IMG/VR virus record: IMGVR_UViG_3300031371_000005
Location: 1 to 49,526 of that record
Strand: one strand, 5' to 3'
Source: a virus
Length of the DNA stretch: 49,526 bases
The position numbers and the translations under genes were made by a program. Positions 31,034 through 37,671 of the stretch are shown here, in pieces (the first letter of the stretch is position 1; each line of letters starts with the position of its first letter). The notes under the pieces were generated by a model, which was not told the DNA's origin, searched no databases, and worked only from the letters and a program-made list of their open reading frames with translations.

Positions 31034-31477
31034 TCGGTACAGAAAGGCTTAATATGGAAGATCTAAAAACAGTGAAGTGTAGCGATTGCAAGCACCTGAG
31101 GTTCGATGCTTTCACGGGGGTGGTGCATAGATGCGCCGCAAGAAGGTTCACGGTGTACGGCCAGCCGAGCCCGCTTATCATCTTCATCCCGTCGAAGCCA
31201 AGAGTCTGCGACAGCTTTGAGGAGAAGCAACCGGCGATACGATAAAAATTTTACCGGAAGGAATAGCCGGTACAGAAAGGTTTAAAATGGAAGATCTAAA
31301 AACAGTGAAGTGTAGCGATTGCAAGCACCTGAGGTTCGACGCTTTCACGGGGGCGCTGTTGCCCGGGTGCGCCGTGAAAAAGGTTAGTGGTCTTTACGGT
31401 GATCCACCGAGCCCGCTTATCATCTTAAACCCGTCGAAGCCAAGAGTCTGCAGTGAATTTGAGGAGGAGCAGCCGGT
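31012..31477 (+). repeat. 233-bp tandem duplication
   Basis: 31012-31244 and 31245-31477 are two copies at a 233-bp offset. Each begins with AAAATTTTACCGGAAGGAAT, the end of the polymerase gene, and continues with a small Cys gene. The first 95 bases are almost identical, later parts differ by small indels. Confidence 0.9.
31054..31245 (+). CDS. Small Cys protein, copy A, 63 aa
   Basis: KCSDCKHLRFDAFTGV, then HRCAARR, PSKPRVCDSFEE: four Cys as CxxC...C...C, a probable zinc site. Starts 20 bases after the polymerase stop with AGAAAGG upstream. The next gene is its duplicate. Confidence 0.8.
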   Translation: MEDLKTVKCSDCKHLRFDAFTGVVHRCAARRFTVYGQPSPLIIFIPSKPRVCDSFEEKQPAIR

Positions 31478-31493
31478 AGCACAAGAAAAATAA
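31287..31493 (+). CDS. Small Cys protein, copy B, 68 aa
   Basis: The same first 21 residues as copy A, then diverged by insertions (ALLPGCAVKKVSGLYGDPPS) with the four Cys kept. It has its own AGAAAGG ribosome site, copied with the gene. Conservation of Cys after divergence argues that both copies are functional. Confidence 0.8.
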   Translation: MEDLKTVKCSDCKHLRFDAFTGALLPGCAVKKVSGLYGDPPSPLIILNPSKPRVCSEFEEEQPVAQEK

Positions 31494-31513
31494 CGACCGT
31501 GAATAAAATATGT

Positions 31514-31541
31514 TTGCGTCGACACCTATAGGTGGTACACT
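31514..31541 (+). promoter_or_regulatory. Operator-promoter 6 (replication region)
   Basis: TTGCGT, 16 bases, TACACT, with the perfect palindrome CACCTATAGGTG at 31523-31534. Unlike the others, the downstream leader is different (GGAAGGAAGGTGAAGTC), so only the control element is shared. Confidence 0.72.
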
Positions 31542-31563
31542 AAATTGGAAGGAAGGTGAAGTC

Positions 31564-32217
31564 ATGCGTGAAACTTTTGAGCAGCTGATAAATCGTCTGT
31601 CCAGGTATGAGGGTCTCTATTGGATGAATAGCGAGACGTGCCCGGACAAAGAAACAGCGACCAAAGCTGTCCGTGATTATATTCGGACTTCTGAAAGCTG
31701 CATCCCGGACTTTTGGCGCAGTAATTCCGCGAATTGTGCGCTGAAAGAAATTCTGGACTTTGACTGTGGAGTTACTCCCGTCGACGAGGCCGAGGATTTC
31801 CACGGTGTGCCTGAGGGTGTGTGGTATGGGCAGAAAGCCCCAGGTGTGGACATCCAGTGCCGATGTTCGGTGGATTATCTCTTTGACGTCGACTGGGGAG
31901 ATGCCAAAGAGATAACCTCAGACTTTGCGAGGGCTAAAGAGATATTTTCACGGCCGGATGAAACTCCAAGTCTGCGTTGGCAGCCGACCGAGCAAGACTA
32001 CCGGGAGTGCTGTGGGGTGTGGGTTGGTTGTGATGGTATACCATGGAAGTGTATTCCGGATGACCTTCGCAACTTACAAAGCCGAGATCATTTCGACCGT
32101 ATTTATGAGGACGGTGTCAGGATCGAGCCGATGCCCGAGCAATGCGTCCCAAAGGCGGAGCCGAAGAAAGAGTCATACCAAATCAAATATCCTTTGTTGA
32201 CCGGGATACTTGAATGA
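31564..32217 (+). CDS. Hypothetical protein, 217 aa
   Basis: ATG 31564 has GGAAGGTGA upstream. The first gene under operator-promoter 6. Trp- and Cys-rich: YEGLYWMNSETCPDKE, GVDIQCRCSVDYLFD, YRECCGVWVGCDGIPWKC. The frame is AT-richer than neighbours. No family recognised. Confidence 0.75.
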   Translation: MRETFEQLINRLSRYEGLYWMNSETCPDKETATKAVRDYIRTSESCIPDFWRSNSANCALKEILDFDCGVTPVDEAEDFHGVPEGVWYGQKAPGVDIQCRCSVDYLFDVDWGDAKEITSDFARAKEIFSRPDETPSLRWQPTEQDYRECCGVWVGCDGIPWKCIPDDLRNLQSRDHFDRIYEDGVRIEPMPEQCVPKAEPKKESYQIKYPLLTGILE

Positions 32218-32291
32218 TTGAAATGGCACTCATTCTACTGGCCGCCGTGCTTGCGGTTGAATGGACGCTTTGGAAGTTGAAAGGAAGGTGA
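32214..32291 (+). CDS. Membrane microprotein, 25 aa
   Basis: MIEMALILLAAVLAVEWTLW then KLKGR: one hydrophobic helix with a basic end. The ATG overlaps the previous stop (ATGA). Possibly real because of coupling and composition, but too short to be certain. Confidence 0.45.
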   Translation: MIEMALILLAAVLAVEWTLWKLKGR

Positions 32292-32295
32292 CATT

Positions 32296-32532
32296 ATGAC
32301 AAAGCCAAAGTGGGTTGATTTAAAAAACTGCCCATTCTGCGGCAGCGCGGCACAGCAGCCGAAGGACCTGAATTACTCATACGGAGGCTTTCGGCATGGG
32401 AGACCGGACTGGGTTATTAGATGTCCATCTTGGTGCTGTGTTACCCACGGGCGGACAAAGAAAGAATGCGTGGACCTTTGGAATACTCGGTCAGATAAAC
32501 CGGATGACATCAAAGTGTCGGGGAGACCTTAA
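32296..32532 (+). CDS. Lar-like zinc-ribbon protein, 78 aa
   Basis: LKNCPFCGSAAQQ, IRCPSWCCVTHG and CVDLWNTR follow the Lar/restriction-alleviation pattern (CPFCG, C-x-x-C, W-N-x-R). Members of this family are common in phages. Some modulate type I restriction, most are untested. AAAGGAAGGTGACATT precedes the ATG. Confidence 0.75.
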   Translation: MTKPKWVDLKNCPFCGSAAQQPKDLNYSYGGFRHGRPDWVIRCPSWCCVTHGRTKKECVDLWNTRSDKPDDIKVSGRP

Positions 32533-32533
32533 A

Positions 32534-32959
32534 ATGACACTCAGAATCGTTCTGTTTCTGCTATCTGGATGGCTCGCAAACCCGGCGACCAAGCACGCCG
32601 TAGACATCGCCAGGGACTTCGACCGCTACGGCGCCCAGTACGGTGTCGACCCGGTATTGCTCGCAGTCATGGCCTATCAAGAGTCTTCGATGCGGACGGA
32701 TCGCGTCGGGAAGCTCGGGGAGGTTGGTATGTTCCAGGTTCACGGGCGCTCGAAGATGGCATGCAAGGCCGCCGGTATCCAGCCGCTCGGCGTCGAGTGC
32801 GGCGCGTTTCTCATCGATATGAGCCGCCGATATTGCGGGTCGATGAAGCGCGGGCTGCATCGGTACATGTCCGGCGACTGCCGGGGTACGCCAAGAGCTC
32901 GCCGGAAGACGGCGGCCAGGCTCCGGAAGGTCGAGAGACTGAAAGCGAGGTTCAGATGA
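32534..32959 (+). CDS. SLT-like lysozyme/transglycosylase with signal peptide, 141 aa
   Basis: Residues 1-16 are hydrophobic (TLRIVLFLLSGWLA), a likely signal. DRYGAQYGVDPVLLAVMAYQ, then ESS, carries the catalytic Glu50. Then GKLGEVGMFQVHGRSK, the SLT family's Gly-x-x-Gln motif. It should cleave glycan strands in the periplasm. An enzyme here, away from the late lysis genes and in the early region, suggests early or separate control. Confidence 0.8.
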   Translation: MTLRIVLFLLSGWLANPATKHAVDIARDFDRYGAQYGVDPVLLAVMAYQESSMRTDRVGKLGEVGMFQVHGRSKMACKAAGIQPLGVECGAFLIDMSRRYCGSMKRGLHRYMSGDCRGTPRARRKTAARLRKVERLKARFR

Positions 32960-33063
32960 GAGTCCTTTGGATTTCGCCTGTCATGCGGATTTCGGAAACC
33001 GATGTCAATGGCGCGATAAAACCGGATTTAGAATCGCTAAAACGCGGAAAGGAAGTCGGATTC

Positions 33064-33309
33064 ATGGACTCGACAGCAAAAGTTAGAACGGAAACGGACA
33101 GAGAAAAAGCCCTGCGTCTCGGCAGCGCCATACGGACGGCACGCCGGGAATTCGGTTGGAGCCTGGGGGCCGTCGCCCGTGCGGTCGGTATATCGGTGCC
33201 CCACATGTCAAAATTCGAGCGTGGGCAGCTCCCGCGGGCCGAGGCTGAGCTCTGGTTTCGCCCCATCATGCGGGAAATCATCGACATGTCATGGTTTCGG
33301 GGCGTATGA
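33064..33309 (+). CDS. XRE-family HTH regulator, 81 aa
   Basis: LGSAIRTARREFGWSLGAVA, then RAVGISVPHMSKFERGQ, is a full XRE domain. ATG 33064 has AAAGGAAG 8 bases upstream and gives a compact protein. ATG 32956, which overlaps the SLT stop, would add 36 residues. A good candidate for the repressor of the CACCTATAGGTG promoters. Confidence 0.8.
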   Translation: MDSTAKVRTETDREKALRLGSAIRTARREFGWSLGAVARAVGISVPHMSKFERGQLPRAEAELWFRPIMREIIDMSWFRGV

Positions 33310-33319
33310 GGGGCGAAGG

Positions 33320-33508
33320 ATGATAGAGTTGCACCAAAAAGTTGAAACCGTGTTTGGTCCGGGGACCGTCATAGCGACGGCCGGAGACCAGGTTAAAGTG
33401 AAATACGAAACCGGTATTGCCAGCTGGGAATACCGGTACGATGTACGAGCCGCTAAAGGGGGCGAGCAATGGGCATGTCAAGACAACACGACTACGAAGC
33501 CGCGATAG
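33320..33508 (+). CDS. Small beta protein, SH3/KOW-like, 62 aa
   Basis: VFGPGTVIATAGDQVKVKYE then WEYRYDVR: the G-x-V/I, V-x-V-x-Y pattern of small SH3-like barrels. GAGGGGCGAAGG precedes the ATG. It overlaps the next gene by 40 bases. Confidence 0.68.
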   Translation: MIELHQKVETVFGPGTVIATAGDQVKVKYETGIASWEYRYDVRAAKGGEQWACQDNTTTKPR

Positions 33509-33843
33509 ACTACTTGAAAGAAAAAGGCAAAGCGACGGCGAAGGACCTCGCGGTAGATGTATTCGGTATCAAGCCGAGAGTCGCCGCATCTTGGGGGTGC
33601 CACATCCTACATCGATTGGAAGGCGAAGGGCGGGTCCGCAGGATTACTAAAGGACGCCCGGGGTCTGGACACGCGGCACTGTGGGCTTTGACGTCTATCG
33701 AGGAGTACCGGCCGACGGAGCCGCTGTTTAAGCCCGCATACCCACAAAACGACAAGCCGTGCTACACGCAGTACGGCGTCGAAGTGCACGTGTATGGTCG
33801 CGGCCTCCGGGTTTGCAATTGCGGAAAGATGAGGAAAATGTAA
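33469..33843 (+). CDS. Winged-helix-like protein, 124 aa
   Basis: YEAAIDYLKEKGKATAKDLA, HILHRLEGEGRVRRITKGRP: a winged-helix DNA-binding fold. The C-terminus has CNCGKM, a half zinc site. GGGGGCGAG precedes the ATG. Confidence 0.75.
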   Translation: MGMSRQHDYEAAIDYLKEKGKATAKDLAVDVFGIKPRVAASWGCHILHRLEGEGRVRRITKGRPGSGHAALWALTSIEEYRPTEPLFKPAYPQNDKPCYTQYGVEVHVYGRGLRVCNCGKMRKM

Positions 33844-33959
33844 TGGCACTCGGACTTTTCTTAGCACTGTGCGCGTTGATTCTTTTCGGCCCTTTGGGAT
33901 TGGTACTTGTTCTATTTGTCGCGTCGATTGTAGGCTTCGCGGCGTGGATGTTTAAGTGA
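33843..33959 (+). CDS. Small membrane protein, 38 aa
   Basis: MALGLFLALCALILFGPLGL and VLVLFVASIVGFAAWMFK: almost fully hydrophobic, one or two transmembrane helices. Overlaps both neighbours. Could be a holin-like or inner-membrane factor. Confidence 0.7.
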   Translation: MALGLFLALCALILFGPLGLVLVLFVASIVGFAAWMFK

Positions 33960-34165
33960 AACGCTGCGAGCTACCACCCGATTTCTGCGGATTTCACCCG
34001 GGTGCCGGTGTCCGGTGGCAGAAGAATCCTGCCTGCGAAGGCATAGTTGTCGCTACGGCTGCGAGGCATTGCAGGGTGCTGTGGGCCGGGCTGTACGAGA
34101 CATACACCCGGACAGAGGATTTAATCCTGGAATACGAAAAGGAAAACAAACGGTGGAAAAAGTAA
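33956..34165 (+). CDS. Small protein, 69 aa, GTG start
   Basis: GTG 33956 overlaps the membrane protein's stop (GTGA). CELPPDFCGFHPGAGVRWQK and YTRTEDLILEYEKENKRW suggest a small SH3-like fold. No family recognised. Confidence 0.65.
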   Translation: MKRCELPPDFCGFHPGAGVRWQKNPACEGIVVATAARHCRVLWAGLYETYTRTEDLILEYEKENKRWKK

Positions 34166-34377
34166 CAAGCTACAGGGCTAAAAATGGGCTGCTATACGAG
34201 ACAGCAAAAGAAGCACTGATGAATGACTTTTCTTACGACCCTCGCACGAAAAAAGTGGCCGCGGTCATGGGTTGCGCGTCGTCAAGACTATTATGGTCGC
34301 TATGGACAAATCGTAAGGACATCAAGGCGCTGTTGGAAGATATGGAAAGCATTCTTGATGAACAAGAAAACAAATAA
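34153..34377 (+). CDS. Small protein, 74 aa, GTG start
   Basis: GTG 34153 is preceded by AAAAGGAAAAC. YRAKNGLLYETAKEALMND and DIKALLEDMESILDEQE are visible. It resembles other short phage proteins that begin with a Y-x-x-x-x-G motif. Function unknown. Confidence 0.65.
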   Translation: MEKVTSYRAKNGLLYETAKEALMNDFSYDPRTKKVAAVMGCASSRLLWSLWTNRKDIKALLEDMESILDEQENK

Positions 34378-34594
34378 ACTGATGTGCGGGGCCTGCGCCT
34401 GGTACGATTGGACGTACGTCCGCTGTGGTCTGCATGACAGTATGCCCCTGTATTTTTTTATGTGTGCCTTCGGAGAGCAGACGCGGTCTAGCACATCTCC
34501 ATTCCCATGCATGCGTCCGTTTGACACCGATGCGTCAACGTGTCCGGATCGCATAATACCGGCATCCAAAGATAGTTCTCGCCATGACGCCTGA
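34358..34594 (+). CDS. Cys-rich small protein, 78 aa
   Basis: MCGACAWYDWTYVRCGLHD followed by FMCAFGE, PFPCMRPF and STCPDR: seven Cys, probably metal-binding. ATG 34358 overlaps the previous gene. ATG 34382 (MCGAC) is an alternative start. Confidence 0.65.
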   Translation: MNKKTNKLMCGACAWYDWTYVRCGLHDSMPLYFFMCAFGEQTRSSTSPFPCMRPFDTDASTCPDRIIPASKDSSRHDA

Positions 34595-34898
34595 GGGGAA
34601 ACGAAAAGAAAGGCTCCGCAAACGATGCCATAGGAACGGCTGGGGGTGCCATCCAATCCAGCACCCAACGTCGCGAGGGTGGCCGGATGTCGGTGTCATG
34701 ATTCCGCTCGGCTTTGAAGTCCGCGTCGAGACAAAGGCTCCCGGGGTCCGGCACTCAAAAAAGCATCTACGTGAGCAGGCGGCAACCCGGGCAATGCTTC
34801 GGGCTAACGGGTTTCACGCGGTGTTGCTGCAAAGTGACGAAGAGATAGACGAGTTTATGGACGCATTGGAAGTCGTGTTTATAAAATACGCGAAGTGA
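34584..34898 (+). CDS. VRR-NUC nuclease, 104 aa
   Basis: SRGWPDVGVMIPLGFEVRVE has the active-site Asp35 and Glu49, then TKAPG with Lys51, and Gln65 in LREQAATRAMLRANGF: the VRR-NUC pattern. Stand-alone phage VRR-NUC proteins act as structure-specific nucleases in replication or repair. Its place before the SNF2 helicase is usual. Confidence 0.9.
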   Translation: MTPEGKRKERLRKRCHRNGWGCHPIQHPTSRGWPDVGVMIPLGFEVRVETKAPGVRHSKKHLREQAATRAMLRANGFHAVLLQSDEEIDEFMDALEVVFIKYAK

Positions 34899-34911
34899 GG
34901 GGGTAAAACCA

Positions 34912-35103
34912 ATGAAGGCATACCTTGTGACTGTGACCAGCTTCCCAAACGAGCCGATAGTCATATTTTCGGAAAGCAAAGGCAAAGCAACTTGGCGTGC
35001 AGTTGTAAGTTTGATGAATGCCTTCGGGGTAACGCCGAGGGAAGCACTCATGAAATTAATAGTACGACGCGCTAAGGAGTACGAAAAAAGGGGGCGAAGC
35101 TGA
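34912..35103 (+). CDS. Hypothetical protein, 63 aa
   Basis: KAYLVTVTSFPNEPIVIFSE then SKGKATWRAVVSLMNAFG: a beta hairpin plus helix. Ends at the next gene's ATG. AGGGGGTAAAACC upstream. No family recognised. Confidence 0.7.
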   Translation: MKAYLVTVTSFPNEPIVIFSESKGKATWRAVVSLMNAFGVTPREALMKLIVRRAKEYEKRGRS

Positions 35104-35396
35104 TGAAAGTTTATCGAGGCGCAATGCAAGATGATCGGCCGGTTGAACGCGAGTGCTACGAATTTAAACCGCTGGCTAAAACGCACTGCGGGGAGATTAT
35201 GTACCCAGACACCTATTTCCGGACAGAATCCGAAGCGTGGGATACAATATTGGCCACGAAGCTGAACCTGGTCAACGCTATAAGGGTAGAGATGGCCGGG
35301 ATGGAACGCGACATGCTAAAGCTTCGGTTTCAGCTCGACGATGCCACGGCTATTTACTACCAAGTGCGTGAGGAGCGCAGAAAGCTGAAGAAGTAA
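35103..35396 (+). CDS. Hypothetical coiled-coil protein, 97 aa
   Basis: The C-terminal half is a long helix with heptads (RVEMAGMERDMLKLRFQL, DDATAIYYQVREERRKLKK). The N-terminus has ECYEFKPLAKTHCGE. The first base overlaps the previous stop. Possibly an accessory factor of the helicase that follows. Confidence 0.7.
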   Translation: MKVYRGAMQDDRPVERECYEFKPLAKTHCGEIMYPDTYFRTESEAWDTILATKLNLVNAIRVEMAGMERDMLKLRFQLDDATAIYYQVREERRKLKK

Positions 35397-35405
35397 AACC
35401 CGACC

Positions 35406-36737
35406 ATGTTGTTCCGCCCCCACGCATACCAACTCCAAAGCGCCCGCCGAATGCTCGACCATCCGTTTATGGCACTGCTTGCGGACCCTGGCCTCGGGAA
35501 GACGGCCATCATGCTCATGCTCATACACGAGCTCAAGCGTATCGGGTGCCTTCCGCCAACGCTTATCACGGCCACAAAACAAATCGCTACGCAGGTATGG
35601 CCTGAGGAGATTGAGGGTTGGGACCAATTCAACGGGATTTCATACTCCGTCATTCAGGGGGCACATAAGGAGCGGGCATACCGGAAGCCGGCCGACATCT
35701 ATGTTACAAACAACGAATCTTTACCGTGGATGGAGGCCCGCGGGTACATCGATAAGTTTGCAATGCTCATCATCGACGAATCTTCGAAGTTTAAATCGTG
35801 GGGCAGTCAGCGGACGAAGCTCATCAAAAAGCATTTACATCACTTTCAAAGGCGGTACCTGCTTACCGGGTCCCCGACGCCGTTGACACTCCTCGACTTG
35901 TTCCCGCAGATGTACATCGTCGACCGGGGCGAAACATTCGGGCGGTACTTAAACCGGTTCAAGTTTCATTTTTTCCAACCGGTATACGGAACCAATAAAT
36001 GGGTCCCGCGGTACAACGCCGAAAAAATAATTTATGAGAAAGCCGCCCCGTTTTGCATTCGTCTTGATGCGAAGATACACCTTAGGCTGCCGCCGTTGGA
36101 AGTCCATGATATTCGAGTATCGCTTCCCGAGGCCGCGAAAGAAGACGCGAAGAACGCAGTGCTCAAAATAGATTTGACGTCCCGTATCAACTCGAGCACC
36201 GACCGAATGCAAGCGCGACGCCTGGCCAGCGGTATCGACGCGAACGGGAAGGTAGTGCACGACGCGAAGCTCGTCGCGCTCCGGAAGCTGTTGGACGACC
36301 TCAAGGGCCGACCGGCTCTCGTGTTTTGCTATTTTCGGTCTGAGGGTGACTACCTGTCCGCTATGCTCGATGCACCGATTGTTCGAGGCGGGACATCCTC
36401 TAAAAAGTCGTCGGAACTGTTTGCATTGTGGAACGCGGGGAAGCTCCCGGTACTCATCCTTCAACCAGCGGCGGCCGGGCATGGACTGAATCTTCAACGC
36501 GGCGGGACAGACATCATTTGGTTCTCGCTGACCGACAACCAGGACGACTACTACCAGGCAATTCGTCGCGTGTGGCGGCAGGGGGTTGTCGGCGACAAAG
36601 TCACCGTTCACCGGCTGCTGGCTAAAGCGTCCATTGATGTTGCTATGGCCCGGTCGCTGGAAGACAAAACGAACACACAGCAAGCATTTCTGGACGCGAT
36701 GCTTGCTTTGCAAGAGGAGCTGCGAGATGTCGCTTAA
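35406..36737 (+). CDS. SNF2-family DEAD-like helicase, 443 aa
   Basis: DPGLGKTAIM (27-36, Walker A), MLIIDESSKFKSW (120-132, Walker B), LLTGSPTPLTLLDL (152-165, motif III), FCYFRSEGDYLSAML (C-terminal RecA domain) and YQAIRRVWRQG (motif VI arginines). A phage SNF2 ATPase, usually paired with VRR-NUC and polymerase. It remodels or translocates on DNA during replication. The first seven residues carry the Q-like motif (HAYQLQSARRM). Confidence 0.92.
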   Translation: MLFRPHAYQLQSARRMLDHPFMALLADPGLGKTAIMLMLIHELKRIGCLPPTLITATKQIATQVWPEEIEGWDQFNGISYSVIQGAHKERAYRKPADIYVTNNESLPWMEARGYIDKFAMLIIDESSKFKSWGSQRTKLIKKHLHHFQRRYLLTGSPTPLTLLDLFPQMYIVDRGETFGRYLNRFKFHFFQPVYGTNKWVPRYNAEKIIYEKAAPFCIRLDAKIHLRLPPLEVHDIRVSLPEAAKEDAKNAVLKIDLTSRINSSTDRMQARRLASGIDANGKVVHDAKLVALRKLLDDLKGRPALVFCYFRSEGDYLSAMLDAPIVRGGTSSKKSSELFALWNAGKLPVLILQPAAAGHGLNLQRGGTDIIWFSLTDNQDDYYQAIRRVWRQGVVGDKVTVHRLLAKASIDVAMARSLEDKTNTQQAFLDAMLALQEELRDVA

Positions 36738-37038
36738 AGAGCGTGAGCAGAAGTGGTACGAGGCCCAAGAGGTTCCGTACATCGTAATCCCGGCCGTCGA
36801 CGGCAATGACGACAGAACAAAAGATTCAAAAAAAGAAATCCAGCGTTTTGAATGCTCGTACTACCGCTGCAAGTCTTACAAGCTCCGATGGACTCCCTCC
36901 GGCATTTGGTGCCGGGAGCACTACATCGGGCAGCCATCATGCTCGGTTTGCGGTGTTGAGCCCGCTTTACATCCGAAAGATGACTCGCAGGGTCGGTGTC
37001 GACTTTGCTGGTGTAAAGCCTATGATGGGCTAATGTAG
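36727..37038 (+). CDS. Cys-rich zinc protein, 103 aa
   Basis: CSYYRC, WCREH, CSVCG and CRLCWC: at least eight Cys and two His, two probable zinc sites. ATG 36727 overlaps the helicase end. Its 3' end overlaps the convergent minus-strand gene by 9 bases, with no terminator visible. Confidence 0.75.
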   Translation: MSLKEREQKWYEAQEVPYIVIPAVDGNDDRTKDSKKEIQRFECSYYRCKSYKLRWTPSGIWCREHYIGQPSCSVCGVEPALHPKDDSQGRCRLCWCKAYDGLM

Positions 37039-37320
37039 CCACATGATCAGGAAAGTTCCGAACGAGATGCCGAGGGCGATAAGCGACATGAGAGTCTGGA
37101 TGCCCCACCGAGTCCGCTTGGCGGCCGCAAGACTGTGCGACTTGTGCTCCGCCCGGCACTTCTCGACCTCTCGGGCGATGGCCGCCGGGAAGTTTTGCTG
37201 TATCTCCCGCCTCAATTCATTCAGGGATTTCTCCATCCGGAGCTCGAGTTTTGCCGTCGTCAATTCGACGATCGTTTCGACTTGGTCGCGAGTCGTTCTG
37301 TCTTTGTCAGTGCTGAACAT
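37030..37320 (-). CDS. Coiled-coil protein with C-terminal membrane anchor, 96 aa
   Basis: Residues 10-60 are a heptad-rich helix (ELTTAKLELRMEKSLNELRR). Residues 74-94 are a transmembrane helix (TLMSLIALGISFGTFLIMWL). The type fits XhlA-like lysis accessory or spanin-like proteins. The last gene of the late operon, next to the holin candidate. Confidence 0.78.
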   Translation of the reverse strand: MFSTDKDRTTRDQVETIVELTTAKLELRMEKSLNELRREIQQNFPAAIAREVEKCRAEHKSHSLAAAKRTRWGIQTLMSLIALGISFGTFLIMWLH

Positions 37321-37331
37321 GCCAAAGCTCT

Positions 37332-37514
37332 CTATTTCGTGAGCTGCTTTGTCGTCACGAGCCGCAAAACAATCACAGAGACGCCCTCGACGGCCTGCAA
37401 CAAAGCGTCCGTATCAAGGGAATCATTGCCACCAGTGAGGGCTCTATAGACGCCGGCGACGGCCATTGCTACACCGCCCCAAATCAGTTTTGACGTATAC
37501 CATTTTTTATTCAT
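37332..37514 (-). CDS. Holin-like small membrane protein, 60 aa
   Basis: NKKWYTSKLIWGGVAMAVAG, then GVSVIVLRLVTT, matches a common phage family of 60-80 aa with K-W-Y-x-S-K and two hydrophobic stretches, annotated as holin or hypothetical. ATG 37514 has GGAG 7 bases upstream. Overlaps the small gene before it by 8 bases. Confidence 0.72.
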   Translation of the reverse strand: MNKKWYTSKLIWGGVAMAVAGVYRALTGGNDSLDTDALLQAVEGVSVIVLRLVTTKQLTK

Positions 37515-37668
37515 CATCCAACTCCATAGGCTCTTGCATATCGACAACGCATGTTGTCACGGTCTCATCTGAGACCGGTATCGAGGCCGTCTTGAGTGCT
37601 TCCTCTTGCGAGTCACATACCGGTCCGTTATCCCAGGACCATTTTCCGTCACCGTGCGGAATCAACAT
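37507..37668 (-). CDS. Small acidic protein, 53 aa
   Basis: GGGAGGTAAGCT precedes ATG 37668, a very strong site. MLIPHGDGKWSWDNGPVCDS then EEALKTASIPVSDET and an acidic tail. Between the receptor-binding candidate and the holin-like gene. Similar short proteins with W-x-W accompany tail fibres, but function is unknown. Confidence 0.72.
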   Translation of the reverse strand: MLIPHGDGKWSWDNGPVCDSQEEALKTASIPVSDETVTTCVVDMQEPMELDDE

Positions 37669-37671
37669 AGC

